Source: a bacterium (GTDB lineage Bacteria; Patescibacteriota; Saccharimonadia; Saccharimonadales; UBA4665). From it: a DNA stretch of 64,000 nt. Shown here piece by piece: positions 15,497 through 24,862 of the stretch. How positions within the stretch are numbered: position 1 is the stretch's first letter; every line of letters starts with the position of its first letter. The stretch is from assembly GCA_021811625.1 (NCBI GenBank), contig JAJZNU010000004.1, positions 1-64,000 of the forward strand, read 5' to 3'. The notes under the pieces are model-generated. The model made no database searches, was not told where the DNA came from, and worked only from the letters and a program-made list of their open reading frames with translations. The translations under genes were made by a program, and so were the position numbers.

Positions 15497-16558
15497 TTAC
15501 ATGCTTAAATCAGGGGCGATGTTCAGCGTATAGGCGTCCGCGGCCTCTTGCCGGGCGCCAAACTTAAAGCAACCAAGAGTGGCTATCATGGCTCCGTTGT
15601 CGGTGCATAACTTGGGGTCGGTATATTTTATAGGGCAGGGGAGACGCGAACTTAACTGCTCGCGTAAGACCGAGTTGGCAGCTACGCCGCCGGCAATAAC
15701 TACATCTGCGGGACTAAATTCGTCGTAAGCCATGACCGTTTTATCAACCACCGTCTGTATTGCTATACGTTCAAAGCTAGCGGCTATGTCAGCCTTAACG
15801 CTGTCCGAAAGTCGGGCTGACAGCTCTCTAGACGGGAATTCAAAGCCGACGCCGGCTTCGCGCTGCGCCAGCCTTAAGACGGCCGTTTTTAATCCGGAAA
15901 AGCTGAAATCGTATCGGCCGCTCATATTAGCCTTGGGAAGCGAATATTTTTTGTCGTTACCAATAATGGCCGCCTTGCTAATACTGGGTCCGCCAGGGTA
16001 GGGGAGGCCAATAATTTTGGCAACCTTGTCGAAAGCTTCACCAATAGCGTCGTCTTGAGTCTGGCCGAGCAGCGTATAGTCGAAGTGGTCTCGGAATAAT
16101 ACTAGCTGGGAATGCCCTCCGGAGACTATCAGAGCCAGTAATGGAAACCGGGGCTGAGAATCGGGGAGTGTATATCCAGGCAGCGCAGTGTCGGTCAGGA
16201 AATTAGCATATACGTGTCCCTCGACATGATTCACGGCGTAAAGCGGCTTTCGTTTGACTATTGCCAGGGTTCTAGCCGCCAATACCCCTATGAGCAGTGA
16301 TCCGCCAAGACCCGCGCCGTAGGTTACGGCAATCGCGTCAATATCCGCCCATTCTTCCTGAGCTTCGGATAGAGCTTGTCTGATCATAGGAATGATGTAC
16401 TCGATGTGACTACGGGCCGCAATTTCCGGTACGACGCCACCGTAAAGAGCATGTAAATCCATACTCGATGCCACTGTACTACTTAGTAAGCGGTGTCCGT
16501 CTTCAACTACGGCCGCTGCTGTCTCGTCACAACTGGTCTCAATGCCTAGAATCTTCAC
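15497..16558 (-). CDS. tsaD: tRNA N6-adenosine threonylcarbamoyltransferase
   Basis: A 353-residue protein that makes t6A37 in ANN-decoding tRNAs with its partner subunits. Features include the N-terminal ASKHA nucleotide site MKILGIETSCDETAAA, metal-binding HxxxH in NHVEGHVYAN, SGGHSQLV, GEAFDKVAK and a second phosphate loop VIAGGVAANS. Length and motifs are normal. It starts with GTG at 16558 without an obvious ribosome site. Partner genes (tsaB, tsaC, tsaE) are not in the window. Confidence 0.97.
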   Translation of the reverse strand: MKILGIETSCDETAAAVVEDGHRLLSSTVASSMDLHALYGGVVPEIAARSHIEYIIPMIRQALSEAQEEWADIDAIAVTYGAGLGGSLLIGVLAARTLAIVKRKPLYAVNHVEGHVYANFLTDTALPGYTLPDSQPRFPLLALIVSGGHSQLVLFRDHFDYTLLGQTQDDAIGEAFDKVAKIIGLPYPGGPSISKAAIIGNDKKYSLPKANMSGRYDFSFSGLKTAVLRLAQREAGVGFEFPSRELSARLSDSVKADIAASFERIAIQTVVDKTVMAYDEFSPADVVIAGGVAANSVLREQLSSRLPCPIKYTDPKLCTDNGAMIATLGCFKFGARQEAADAYTLNIAPDLSM

Positions 16559-16713
16559 TTTATGTCAACTAGTGTAGCAAAAATCACTAAACATATATGC
16601 CGCTCGTACGACATATTGTCAGATCTGATACTTTAAAGGTTCGCCAAATTCTAGTATCTATCGGAAATAATATAATTTTTGGGCACAAGATTAGTTTTGT
16701 ATACTTAGCTAAT

Positions 16714-18078
16714 ATGAGTCCTCGCACATTAGTTAAAAAGCTTATACCCAAGAGCTTGTTTGTGAAGATTGAACCTTACGGACACTGGGCTGAAGCGGTT
16801 ATTGAGAATATTATCTTCGGCTTTCCGACTCGAAGTCTGAAGGTCATAGGGGTGACGGGCACTGCCGGGAAGACAAGTACATGCACGCTTGTTACCCATA
16901 TGCTTCGCGAAAGCGGGTACAAAGTGGCCATGATAACCACGGTAGCGATAGATTATGGTGACGGTCGCGGGCCTCAACCCAATTCCACCCGTATGACGTC
17001 ACTCGGCTCGTTGAAGTTTTTAAAAACCGTTAAAAGGATTAAAGAGGTAGGTTGCGAATGGTTGGTGCTCGAAACCACCAGCCAGGCTTTAGTTCAAAGG
17101 CGAGTATGGGGAGTGCCGTACACCGTCGTGGCCTTTACTAACCTCGGTCACGATAACTTTCATTACCACGGGACCTTTGAACGCTACCGGGCAGCTAAAG
17201 TAATGCTCTTCCGGCAATGCAACCGCAACCGCCGCGGTTTACGAACCGGTATAGTGAACGCTGATGATCCGAACGGTCGCTATTTTTCTCAAGCCATAAA
17301 ACACCCCGTCACGTACGGCATAGATAGCGGAGAGCTGCGAGCGACAGATATTAGTCTTGGCCTTAACGGCAGCCAGTTTAAAGCGACCATCGCCGGCGAT
17401 ACCTATGCCGTTAACAGCAAACTACCCGGTGAGTTCAATGTCTACAACTGCTTAGCGGCCATTGGCATAACCCGGGCCGTTGGTTTAAACAAGAAACAGA
17501 TAGAAACGAGCATTGCGAGCTTGAAAAGCGTTGAAGGACGAATGAACACGATTGACGCCGGACAAGACTTTGGAGTGATCGTCGATTATGCTTGTACGCC
17601 GGACAGCTTTAAAACGCTGTTTGCGGCAATTAAGCCGGCGGTGAAGGGCAGGATAATAACGGTCTTCGGGTCGGCGGGAAGGCGTGACGAACTAAAACGT
17701 CGCGCTCAAGGCGAGATTGCCGGTCAAGAAGGGGACATTGTTATCCTGACCGAAGAGGATGACCGTGACCAGGATGGTATGCAGATAATGGAAGAAATAG
17801 CCGAAGGAGCCCTAATAGCCGGGAAGAAACGTGGCAAGAATTTGTTTCTGATCCATGAGCGTGAGGCCGCCGTCCAGAAGGCAATCGATATGGCTAAGCC
17901 TAACGATATGGTCCTCTTGCTCGGTAAGGGCGAAGAGCGAGTTATTATAACCAACAAGCCGGGTTTTAAGCCCTCGGCCGGGCATATTTATAACGAATCG
18001 ACCGACACGATCACGCGCCCATACAACGACACTAAGGCGGCAAAGCTGGCTCTAAAAAAACGGCTGGGCAAGCACTAA
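16714..18078 (+). CDS. Mur ligase (MurE-like) lacking the N-terminal domain
   Basis: A 454-residue ATP-dependent amide ligase of peptidoglycan synthesis. The P-loop GVTGTAGKTST lies at about residue 46, some 60 residues earlier than in standard MurE, so the UDP-binding N-terminal domain is shortened. The central domain has NADDPNGRYF and HDNFHYHGTF. The C-terminal domain has FGSAGRRDELKRR, and then EEDDRDQD where MurE normally has the DNPR-type motif that selects the third amino acid. The substrate is therefore open. ATG 16714 is chosen because the upstream extension from 16597 adds nothing family-like. It overlaps the convergent neighbour by four bases. Confidence 0.85.
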   Translation: MSPRTLVKKLIPKSLFVKIEPYGHWAEAVIENIIFGFPTRSLKVIGVTGTAGKTSTCTLVTHMLRESGYKVAMITTVAIDYGDGRGPQPNSTRMTSLGSLKFLKTVKRIKEVGCEWLVLETTSQALVQRRVWGVPYTVVAFTNLGHDNFHYHGTFERYRAAKVMLFRQCNRNRRGLRTGIVNADDPNGRYFSQAIKHPVTYGIDSGELRATDISLGLNGSQFKATIAGDTYAVNSKLPGEFNVYNCLAAIGITRAVGLNKKQIETSIASLKSVEGRMNTIDAGQDFGVIVDYACTPDSFKTLFAAIKPAVKGRIITVFGSAGRRDELKRRAQGEIAGQEGDIVILTEEDDRDQDGMQIMEEIAEGALIAGKKRGKNLFLIHEREAAVQKAIDMAKPNDMVLLLGKGEERVIITNKPGFKPSAGHIYNESTDTITRPYNDTKAAKLALKKRLGKH

Positions 18079-18968
18079 TTTTCTAGGGTCAGGGTAACGC
18101 AACGAATAGAACCGCCACCTTTTTTTAGTTCCGGCAAATCAAGCGTTATGGTTTTGAGTCCGTGTTTTTCTATAGCAGCTTGAAACCTCGGGGCGCCGGC
18201 GTTCATGATGACGGTCTCACCGGTTGATACCAGATTGAGGGCGTAAGCTTTCAAGGCTTCTTCCTTGCTGACTTCAATCTTATCGACGGCATCCAGATTT
18301 CTAATAAGATTACTGCTAGACCGTTTAAATACCGCCGGGCACCAGCCAATGAGGCCTTTATGGTTTTTAGACGGCCATTTTAATACCGCGATTGCCAGGT
18401 CCAAATCGTAGGTGGGGCTATCGGGCCACCCAGTGACTTTGTTGCGTTTAGCGGGCCCAATACGGAGTATGCGGCTGGGCTTTGTCCTTAGGGCAATGAG
18501 TTTATCGAAACCGAGAATACTTTTGATATACGGATGGGCCTCTATACTTGTCCGATAAGGAGACTGGACAAAGACAATGTTTCCGCAGGGGAGCGCATCT
18601 CCCTGTCCGCTGAAGGCTTGAACGTTCTCGGGGAGTAAACGGGTTTCTAATCCCACTTCCTTCAAGTATCGGAGTGCATAAGCTTCTTCTCCCTTCCGTT
18701 TGTTTGGTAGACGCGACATGAGGGCTAAACCGTTGTTTACAAGAGCCCAGTTGGCGGTATAAATTCCGTCCTGGAGATCATTTGGGGCAGCTACTTTTAC
18801 CACTTGTATACCGGCATCTTCCATAGCCTGTCGAACCTTGCTGTGCTCAATAATTGCACGAGGCTTGTCTACCACCGCAGATGAATTCATAAGCGCATTT
18901 ATTGCAAACTGGTCGCTAAAATATTCGGCACCAGACATAAGTACCTTTTTATTGAATTCAACTGACAT
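18075..18968 (-). CDS. Amidinotransferase/DDAH-fold guanidino hydrolase
   Basis: A 297-residue member of the arginine deiminase/amidinotransferase superfamily. Recognisable parts are LQDGIYTANWALV (the conserved Asp/Asn substrate loop), the SGQGDALPCG segment and the C-terminal catalytic region GGGSIRCVTL with the nucleophilic Cys. Relatives hydrolyse dimethylarginine or similar guanidino compounds, or transfer amidine groups. The exact substrate is not evident. The 13-bp motif CCGACATCCCTGG lies about 40 bases upstream of its start and recurs before another gene. Confidence 0.82.
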   Translation of the reverse strand: MSVEFNKKVLMSGAEYFSDQFAINALMNSSAVVDKPRAIIEHSKVRQAMEDAGIQVVKVAAPNDLQDGIYTANWALVNNGLALMSRLPNKRKGEEAYALRYLKEVGLETRLLPENVQAFSGQGDALPCGNIVFVQSPYRTSIEAHPYIKSILGFDKLIALRTKPSRILRIGPAKRNKVTGWPDSPTYDLDLAIAVLKWPSKNHKGLIGWCPAVFKRSSSNLIRNLDAVDKIEVSKEEALKAYALNLVSTGETVIMNAGAPRFQAAIEKHGLKTITLDLPELKKGGGSIRCVTLTLEN

Positions 18969-19008
18969 CAGGTGAAATTATACCGCTTTTAAGTCATACC
19001 TATACATC

Positions 19009-19021
19009 CCAGGGATGTCGG
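19009..19021 (-). repeat. 13-bp motif upstream of the amidinotransferase-fold gene
   Basis: CCGACATCCCTGG on the minus strand, identical to 28976-28988. Both copies lie 33-41 bases upstream of a minus-strand start codon. Here it is embedded in the palindrome CATCCC-A-GGGATG. It may be a regulator site; two copies are weak evidence. Confidence 0.35.
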
Positions 19022-19174
19022 TAGAAGACTGATTACACAGTCTGCATTAGCATAAACAGCAATTAGGAATATGTAGGCGAAGGAAGATGTTCGGGCTTAG
19101 GTTAATATGTTGGTGTAATGAGATTGGTGGAGGCGACGGCCTCGTTAACGCCTTTCTTTTTCCAACTAACCCAA

Positions 19175-19220
19175 GCCCGCGGAACGGGGCATCGCTAAAT
19201 CGCAATACCCCGATCCGGGC
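19175..19220. other. Long interrupted hairpin downstream of a minus-strand gene
   Basis: Nested arms GCCC...GGGC, GGA...TCC and CGGGG...CCCCG give about 12 pairs around an 18-base loop. It starts a few bases past the stop of the 19229-19603 gene. There is no U-tract, so it may be a 3'-end stabiliser rather than an intrinsic terminator. Confidence 0.4.
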
Positions 19221-19228
19221 ACATTCCC

Positions 19229-19603
19229 CTAAGGTTCCCGGTGGCTTCCCGCCACGCCCACAAAGCTATAGACGGCTTCAGGGACCTCGAGGGTCTCGAT
19301 GTAAGACATCTGGTCGGCTTCTGGCAGTTGATCAAACCACCGGCTGAGCTTCTTTATGAATCTCTCCCCAAGGCGCAGGAGCTGCGTGTTGCTTCTTCCT
19401 TGTCCGCATTCGGCGGCAAGGATAATGTAATCGCCCACGGAGGTCGCATCGGCTAGGCCTTTGCAGTGCCTGGCCACGATGGCGGTGAGTTCGGTATCCG
19501 CGCGGTAATTAAGGTGGCAGTTCGTTTTTATTCTGACGTAGCCGTTGTGCTCGCCCGGTAAGGCGGGCTTTTTGTCGCTGATCGACGCTACGAGTTTAAT
19601 CAA
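19229..19603 (-). CDS. Hypothetical protein (124 aa)
   Basis: A TTG at 19603 is chosen because AGAGGTG lies four bases upstream; an in-frame ATG at 19648 has no ribosome site. The protein starts (M)IKLVASISDKKPALPGEHNG, then has mixed alpha/beta character with LLRLGERFIKKLSRWFDQLP near the C-terminus. There is no signal peptide or membrane helix. No family recognised. A GC-rich hairpin follows its stop. Confidence 0.5.
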   Translation of the reverse strand: MIKLVASISDKKPALPGEHNGYVRIKTNCHLNYRADTELTAIVARHCKGLADATSVGDYIILAAECGQGRSNTQLLRLGERFIKKLSRWFDQLPEADQMSYIETLEVPEAVYSFVGVAGSHREP

Positions 19604-19757
19604 AGTACACCTCTTAGAGGATTTGAAGGGTGAATGTGACAACAGCATTTTACATTTTAATTAAGAAATGGTCAAGCCGATGGACTAGCTTACGCAAATA
19701 TTATAAAATCACATCAGTATAAATATTAAGTGAACATAACTTTGTTGAGTAATTTGT

Positions 19758-20282
19758 ATGGAAAGCAGACCACACCAGCCTAGCAACAGAGAAGCCTTGG
19801 ATATAGGACTACGGAAAATGATCCGTGACTATCTAGGGTATCTTATAAAGGATGCTCACACATTGGATCACCAGGCCGCTGAGGTTGCCAGCAAAGCCGG
19901 GCTGATTTTAAGAGATGTCTATGTGAGAGGTGGCGGTGCACCTGACAGCGATGAGTCGCAGTTATCAATTGTCTTGACCCCTCGCGGCCACCAATTGAAA
20001 CCCGGCGATCAAGTACATCATTTCTTGGTATATTTTTCCGACCCACAGGAGATTCAACCTGATGAGACAGGGCTGTCTAATATCATTTGGATAGAAGAAC
20101 ATCAGGCCGATGGTAAAGTTCATAACTTGGTACTAAAAGAAGATTTCTTTGGTGAAAAAGCTACCGATCCTTATGTTGATCCCCTTAGTTTGAGTACAAT
20201 TGAAATGTCTGATTTTCTTTCTCTACTGAAATCAATGCATCCTACCCCTCAGGTTAGAGCTCCTGGCATATCAGACACTTAA
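19758..20282 (+). CDS. Hypothetical protein (174 aa)
   Basis: A soluble protein starting MESRPHQPSNREALDIGLRK. The N-terminal half is helical (EALDIGLRKMIRDYLGYLIK) and the rest is mixed, with an acidic stretch EDFFGEKATDPYVDPLS. I recognise no domain. It ends 11 bases before the -35 box of the groES promoter and on the same strand. The stop and the dedicated groE promoter imply separate transcription. Confidence 0.65.
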   Translation: MESRPHQPSNREALDIGLRKMIRDYLGYLIKDAHTLDHQAAEVASKAGLILRDVYVRGGGAPDSDESQLSIVLTPRGHQLKPGDQVHHFLVYFSDPQEIQPDETGLSNIIWIEEHQADGKVHNLVLKEDFFGEKATDPYVDPLSLSTIEMSDFLSLLKSMHPTPQVRAPGISDT

Positions 20283-20293
20283 TACCCTTAGTA

Positions 20294-20323
20294 TTGACAT
20301 ACATTTTAGCAGTCGAGTATTAT
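20294..20323 (+). promoter_or_regulatory. Sigma-70 promoter of groES-groEL
   Basis: A consensus -35 TTGACA (20294-20299) and -10 TATTAT (20318-20323) are 18 bases apart. The -10 box lies inside the first CIRCE operator, so HrcA binding would block polymerase. Confidence 0.85.
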
Positions 20324-20332
20324 GAGTGCTGA
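20306..20332 (+). promoter_or_regulatory. CIRCE operator 1
   Basis: TTAGCAGTC-N9-GAGTGCTGA, two mismatches from the consensus TTAGCACTC-N9-GAGTGCTAA. It overlaps the -10 box of the groE promoter. It is bound by the heat-shock repressor HrcA in other bacteria. Confidence 0.85.
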
Positions 20333-20336
20333 AACG

Positions 20337-20363
20337 TTAGCACTCAGGGTATTAAAGTGCTAA
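20337..20363 (+). promoter_or_regulatory. CIRCE operator 2
   Basis: TTAGCACTC-N9-AAGTGCTAA, one mismatch from consensus, four bases after operator 1 in the 5' leader. Tandem CIRCE implies tight HrcA control of the operon. Confidence 0.9.
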
Positions 20364-20398
20364 CGACAATTATTGATTAATTAATTGGAGGTAAAACT

Positions 20399-20665
20399 AT
20401 GAGCGTACCTATTCAGCCCCTAGCTGATTATGTTGTGGCCCAGGCAGAAGAGCCGGCCGGAAAAACCGCCAGCGGATTGTATCTGCCGGACAATGCCCAA
20501 GAAAAACCGAAAGTGGCTAAAGTACTGGCAACCGGAAAGGATGTGAAACAAGTTAAGACCGGTGATCGGATTATATATAAAGGTTATAGCAATACCGACG
20601 TCAAACTCGGTAGCGATGAGTATATTCTAGTTAAAGAAGAAGACGTCCTGGCGACGGTTAAATAA
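20399..20665 (+). CDS. groES: Co-chaperonin GroES
   Basis: An 88-residue GroES that caps the GroEL ring. It begins MSVPIQPLADYVVAQAEEPA, contains the mobile loop region (KTASGLYLPDNAQEKPKVAK) and ends with the family-typical DEYILVKEEDVLATV. A good ribosome site (GGAGGT) precedes the ATG. It is the first gene of the groE operon under two CIRCE operators. The length is slightly below the usual 94-97. Confidence 0.97.
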   Translation: MSVPIQPLADYVVAQAEEPAGKTASGLYLPDNAQEKPKVAKVLATGKDVKQVKTGDRIIYKGYSNTDVKLGSDEYILVKEEDVLATVK

Positions 20666-20687
20666 ACGAGGGGAGAACGAAAATATT

Positions 20688-22337
20688 ATGGCAAAGAAAG
20701 TTTTCTACGATGATGATGCCCGCCGTCGAGTGCTGGGCGGAGCGCAAATTTTGTATGATGCCGTTAAAACGACGATGGGTCCCAAAGGCCGCAACGTTGT
20801 AATCAGCAAAACGTACGGCAACCCGACTATTTCGCACGACGGCGTGACGGTGGCTAAGGGTGTTGAGCTTGGCGATGTTGACGATGCCACTTTAGGCTAC
20901 AAAGTCGGCGCCGAGCTAATCAAGCAGGCAGCCAGCAAAATGAACGACGTCGCCGGAGACGGCACCACCACGGTGACGGTTTTGACCTACCACATACTTA
21001 ATGAAGCCAACAAGCTAATAGCCGCGGGTCATAATCCGATGCTTCTTAGGAAGGGTTTGGAAGCTGCCGCCGAAGAGGTTATCAAGAAGCTCGAAGGAAT
21101 GGCGGAAGATATTCAGAGCAAAAAGACCCGAGTTGCCGAAGTCGCGACCATTTCGGCGGGTGACGCCCAGATCGGTAACCTAATCGCGGATATCATCGAT
21201 AAAGTCGGACGCGAAGGAGTGGTGACGGTCGAAGAGGGACAGAGCTTGAACCTAGAGAGCGAAGTAGTCGAAGGCTTTACTTTTGACCGCGGTTTCGTAA
21301 GCCCGTACATGGTCACCGATACCGCTCGAATGGAAGCTGTTTATGACAAGCCCGCTGTTCTCATCACCGATAAAAAGATCAGCTCGGTTCAGGAATTCCT
21401 GCCGGTGCTAGAAAAACTAGCCCAATCCGGCAAGAAAGATTTGGTAATTATTGCCGAAGACGTCGAAGGTGAGGCACTTGGTACATTGATCCTGAACCGG
21501 TTGAAAGGGGTGTTCAACGCTGTCGCTATCAAGGCTCCGGCTTTTGGAGATCGACGCAAGGACATATTAAACGACATTGCCATACTGACTGGTGCCGAAG
21601 TCATAACCGAGGACCGGGGTATGACATTTGAGAACGTCGACTTGGATGTGATCGGGTCGGCGCGCAAGGTCATCGTCACTAAAGACGAGACCACTATCAT
21701 CGAGGGCGGCGGTAATCAAGCGGCGGTCCAGGCCAGGATCAAGCAGATCAATACGCAGGTTGACGCAGCTACCAGCGAATATGATAAAGAGAATTTGGAG
21801 AAGCGCCGTGCTGCCTTGAGTGGGAAGGTTGCTGTAATCAAGGTCGGTGGTGCTACCGAAACCGAGATTGAGGAAAAGAAATTCCGGGTCGATGATGCTG
21901 TTCATGCCGTAAAGGCCGCCTTAGCCGAGGGGATAGTTGCTGGAGGGGGAGTTACCCTCATAAACCTGACAAGTGCGGTCAGTGTTTTGCCCGCCGATGA
22001 CGATTCGGTCACGGCCGGGAAGCAATTACTCGTCAAGGCCTTAGAACAGCCTTTCAGGGTACTACTCGCCAATGCCGGACTGAATGCCGACGCATGGTTG
22101 CCGCAAGTTAAATCCGGCAAAATTGGCCAAGGTATTGACGTCAACCATCCCGAAAAATTGGTCGACATGAAGGGGACCGGGATAATCGACCCCAAACTCG
22201 TTACCAAGCAGTCAATAGAATATGCCACCTCGATTGCCGGGACGGGGATGACTATGGGTGCGTTAGTGGTTGATGTTCCGGAACCAAAGCAAGGTCCTTC
22301 CGCGCCAGACATGGGTGGAATGGGCGGAATGATGTAA
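20688..22337 (+). CDS. groEL: Chaperonin GroEL
   Basis: A 549-residue chaperonin, normal length. ATP-site motifs are visible: [10 protein letters not shown], the catalytic region DVAGDGTTT and GGGVTLINL. The C-terminus ends in a GGM-type tail (DMGGMGGMM), as in canonical GroEL. It forms the folding chamber with GroES, 22 bases downstream in the same operon, and a ribosome site (GAGGGGAGA) precedes it. The strong inverted repeat after the stop probably ends the transcript. Confidence 0.98.
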   Translation: MAKKVFYDDDARRRVLGGAQILYDAVKTTMGPKGRNVVISKTYGNPTISHDGVTVAKGVELGDVDDATLGYKVGAELIKQAASKMNDVAGDGTTTVTVLTYHILNEANKLIAAGHNPMLLRKGLEAAAEEVIKKLEGMAEDIQSKKTRVAEVATISAGDAQIGNLIADIIDKVGREGVVTVEEGQSLNLESEVVEGFTFDRGFVSPYMVTDTARMEAVYDKPAVLITDKKISSVQEFLPVLEKLAQSGKKDLVIIAEDVEGEALGTLILNRLKGVFNAVAIKAPAFGDRRKDILNDIAILTGAEVITEDRGMTFENVDLDVIGSARKVIVTKDETTIIEGGGNQAAVQARIKQINTQVDAATSEYDKENLEKRRAALSGKVAVIKVGGATETEIEEKKFRVDDAVHAVKAALAEGIVAGGGVTLINLTSAVSVLPADDDSVTAGKQLLVKALEQPFRVLLANAGLNADAWLPQVKSGKIGQGIDVNHPEKLVDMKGTGIIDPKLVTKQSIEYATSIAGTGMTMGALVVDVPEPKQGPSAPDMGGMGGMM

Positions 22338-22360
22338 TAGGTCCAAAGCCGATTGATCCT

Positions 22361-22399
22361 GACCTATCCTACGGGGCACTACCCCTGTAGGATAGGGTC
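22361..22399 (+). terminator. Strong hairpin after groEL
   Basis: GACCTATCCTAC pairs with GTAGGATAGGGTC (one bulge) around an inner GGGG/CCCC, a stem of about 16 pairs. No T-run follows, so it may act as a 3' mRNA stabiliser or a U-tract-independent terminator. Confidence 0.6.
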
Positions 22400-22415
22400 C
22401 AACGGATTAGCTTGG

Positions 22416-22421
22416 TATAAT
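22416..22421 (+). promoter_or_regulatory. -10 box of the DUF1361 gene
   Basis: TATAAT preceded by TGG (extended -10 style) ends seven bases before ATG 22429, the expected transcription start. This points to a leaderless mRNA. Confidence 0.6.
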
Positions 22422-22428
22422 GGGGTCT

Positions 22429-23115
22429 ATGCATGTGGGAGTGGTTTCGCGGCGAGTCTATATAATCCTGTGGTTGGGATTATCTAGTATTGTTAGCTTT
22501 GCCCTGCTGGGCGTTAGCGTTGTACACAACCGGTCGTTGGCCGATACCTATTTAGGGTGGAACTTGCTCCTGGCCTGGTTGCCGGTGGTGTTGGCTGTTG
22601 TATTGATCGCCGAATTACCGAAGTATCCCTGGCTTAATTGGCGACCGCTACTCCTCACTTTCCTGTGGCTAGTATTGCTTCCAAATAGCTTCTACCTTAT
22701 AAGCGACCTGGTTCATTTGCCGGAAGTTTTGAGTCGAAATCTGATCTATGACAGCGTCATGTTTGAGTCATTTATCTTGAACGGGCTGGCTTTAGGTTGT
22801 TTAAGCCTGTATATGGTGCATCGCCAATTGATCAAACGTATCCGTAGGGAATGGGCCGGCGCGCTCATCGGGCTAACGTTGTTTTTGTGCAGTTTTGCTA
22901 TTTACCTTGGAAGAGATCTGAGGCTTAGTAGCTGGAATTTGCTGTCTAACCCCGCGGGAATTTTATTCAGTGTCGCCAACCCGCTTGTTGATCCCGCTCA
23001 TCACGGTGATGCCTACACTACCACGCTAATCTTCTTCGTTATATTAAGTACGCTTTATCTTGTGGTCTGGAAGCTGACTACCAATATGGACAGACTCCCG
23101 AAATCTTCTCTGTAA
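22429..23115 (+). CDS. DUF1361 family membrane protein
   Basis: A 228-residue protein of about six membrane helices. The DUF1361 signature is visible: TYLGWNLLLAWLPVVLA, then WLVLLPNSFYLISDLVHL and later YLGRDLRLSSW. The function of the family is unknown; it is an integral membrane protein. ATG 22429 is preferred over 22420 because the -10 box overlaps the earlier ATG. It lies between the groE terminator and argS, each with its own promoter. Confidence 0.85.
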   Translation: MHVGVVSRRVYIILWLGLSSIVSFALLGVSVVHNRSLADTYLGWNLLLAWLPVVLAVVLIAELPKYPWLNWRPLLLTFLWLVLLPNSFYLISDLVHLPEVLSRNLIYDSVMFESFILNGLALGCLSLYMVHRQLIKRIRREWAGALIGLTLFLCSFAIYLGRDLRLSSWNLLSNPAGILFSVANPLVDPAHHGDAYTTTLIFFVILSTLYLVVWKLTTNMDRLPKSSL

Positions 23116-23120
23116 TCTGT

Positions 23121-23126
23121 TATACT
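23121..23126 (+). promoter_or_regulatory. -10 box of argS
   Basis: TATACT ends eight bases before ATG 23135; no ribosome site fits between them, consistent with leaderless transcription. Confidence 0.55.
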
Positions 23127-23134
23127 ACCCTCAA

Positions 23135-24814
23135 ATGAAACGTGAACTTGAGAAGATCATAAAGCAAGCTGCTAATGAGGTTTTCGGTGAAGACCTTGCC
23201 GTTGAGCTTACCAGACCGGAAGAAAAATTCGGCGACTACTCAACGAATATTGCCTTGAAGCTTGCCGGTAAGCTGCAGAAAAAACCCTCCGAGCTGGCGA
23301 GTCAATTAATGCCGGTAATCAAGAAACGGGCTGACATAATCGCCGGAGTAGAAATAGCCGGGCCCGGTTTTTTGAACCTGAGACTCAGCGAGGAGGCATT
23401 ATGGGAATCGGCTAACAGCGGTCCGGAAATGCTACTCCAAGGGAAAACGATAGTCGCAGAATATTCTGACCCGAGTTCGTTCAAGGTCCTACATGCCGGA
23501 CATCTCTATACCAGCCTAGTTGGCGACGCTGTAGCGAATACCTTAGAAGCGGTAGGTGGCATAGTGCATCGGGTTAATTTTGGAGGCGACATCGGACTAC
23601 ATGTAGCCAAAACGATCTGGTCCATATTGCGCACGCTAGGAGGAGAATTTCCTGACAAACTTGCCGACATACCCGAAGCTGAACGGCCCGATTGGATGTC
23701 CCAGCGTTACGTAGAAGGGAATCTGGCTTACGAGGATGATCCGTCATCAAAGTCCGCTATAACCGATTTGAACAAACGTCTTTATGGGCTGCATGCCCAA
23801 AACGACCACGAATCGGCATTTGCCAAAATATATTGGACTTGCCGGCAGTGGAGCTATGACTACTTTGAGCAGTTCTATGACCGTATCGGCAGCCACTTCG
23901 ACAAATATTATCCTGAGAGCATGACCATGCCCGTAGGCGTGGAAACGGTTATGGAGCAACTTGACAAGGGGGTATATCAGAGAAGTGACGGGGCTATCAT
24001 ATTCCCCGGAGAAACATACGGTCTCCATACCAGGGTATTTATTAATTCCCAAGGATTACCTACTTATGAGACGAAAGACGTTGGCTTGATCATGATGAAG
24101 TGGCACGACTACCACTACGACATGTCAATTATTCTAACCGACGCCACACAGGCCCAGTATATGGCAGTTGTTCTGAAAAGCGTCGAGCAATTTGCTCCGG
24201 AGCTTGCCAAGACCACTACCCACATTACCCATGGACGCGTCAAACTGGCGGGCGGCGTAAAAATGAGCAGCCGTCTGGGCAATTTTGTCCGGGCAGTCGA
24301 TGTTTTAGATGCCGCTGCCGAGGCTAATAAGAAATTAACCGGACAGGATAACCAACAGACTGTTTTAGGAGCAGTGAAGTATGCTTTCTTAAGGACTCGA
24401 CTTGGTGCGGACGTTATTTATGAGCCAGATGAATCGGTCAGCTTGGAAGGGAATAGCGGGCCCTATCTGCAATACGCCCACGCCAGGGCCTGTTCGATTA
24501 TGGAGAAAAAATCTCCCCAGGTTGCTGTGGAGCAGCAACCTATTGGACTGAACTTGCAACCGGCTGAGCGCAGTCTACTACGCAAGATATCCGAATATCC
24601 AGAGGTAGTTAACCAGGCCGCCGCTGAATTACTGCCACACTATATCTGCACTTATCTGTATGAGTTGTGCCAAAATTTCAATGCATTCTACGAACAATGT
24701 CGGGTAATAGGTGACGACCGCGAGGCGCTTCGAATACAGCTGGTGAATAAATATGCCGCTGTTCTCAAAGATGGACTTAAACTCCTCGGTATAGCTGCTC
24801 CGACACACATCTAA
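23135..24814 (+). CDS. argS: Arginine--tRNA ligase
   Basis: A 559-residue class I synthetase that charges tRNA-Arg; two such tRNAs are in this window. Landmarks are the N-terminal additional domain (EKFGDYSTNIALKLA), the HIGH motif as HAGHLYTSLVGD, the KMSKS-equivalent KMSSRLGNFV and a C-terminal DALR anticodon-binding domain (AAELLPHYICTYLYELCQNF). Length and order are normal for ArgRS. It appears to be transcribed alone from a promoter abutting the start. Confidence 0.97.
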   Translation: MKRELEKIIKQAANEVFGEDLAVELTRPEEKFGDYSTNIALKLAGKLQKKPSELASQLMPVIKKRADIIAGVEIAGPGFLNLRLSEEALWESANSGPEMLLQGKTIVAEYSDPSSFKVLHAGHLYTSLVGDAVANTLEAVGGIVHRVNFGGDIGLHVAKTIWSILRTLGGEFPDKLADIPEAERPDWMSQRYVEGNLAYEDDPSSKSAITDLNKRLYGLHAQNDHESAFAKIYWTCRQWSYDYFEQFYDRIGSHFDKYYPESMTMPVGVETVMEQLDKGVYQRSDGAIIFPGETYGLHTRVFINSQGLPTYETKDVGLIMMKWHDYHYDMSIILTDATQAQYMAVVLKSVEQFAPELAKTTTHITHGRVKLAGGVKMSSRLGNFVRAVDVLDAAAEANKKLTGQDNQQTVLGAVKYAFLRTRLGADVIYEPDESVSLEGNSGPYLQYAHARACSIMEKKSPQVAVEQQPIGLNLQPAERSLLRKISEYPEVVNQAAAELLPHYICTYLYELCQNFNAFYEQCRVIGDDREALRIQLVNKYAAVLKDGLKLLGIAAPTHI

Positions 24815-24862
24815 CCCGAATCCCCGGAAACGCCCGTCATTAAGTTGCTTGCGATGGCGGTG

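Noticed and set aside
19087..19347. 86-codon plus-strand frame
   Set aside because: It lies across a GC-rich hairpin and antisense to the better-supported minus-strand gene with AGAGGTG before its TTG.
21902..22312. 136-codon frame antisense to groEL
   Set aside because: Typical complement of GC-rich conserved coding sequence; no start signal.
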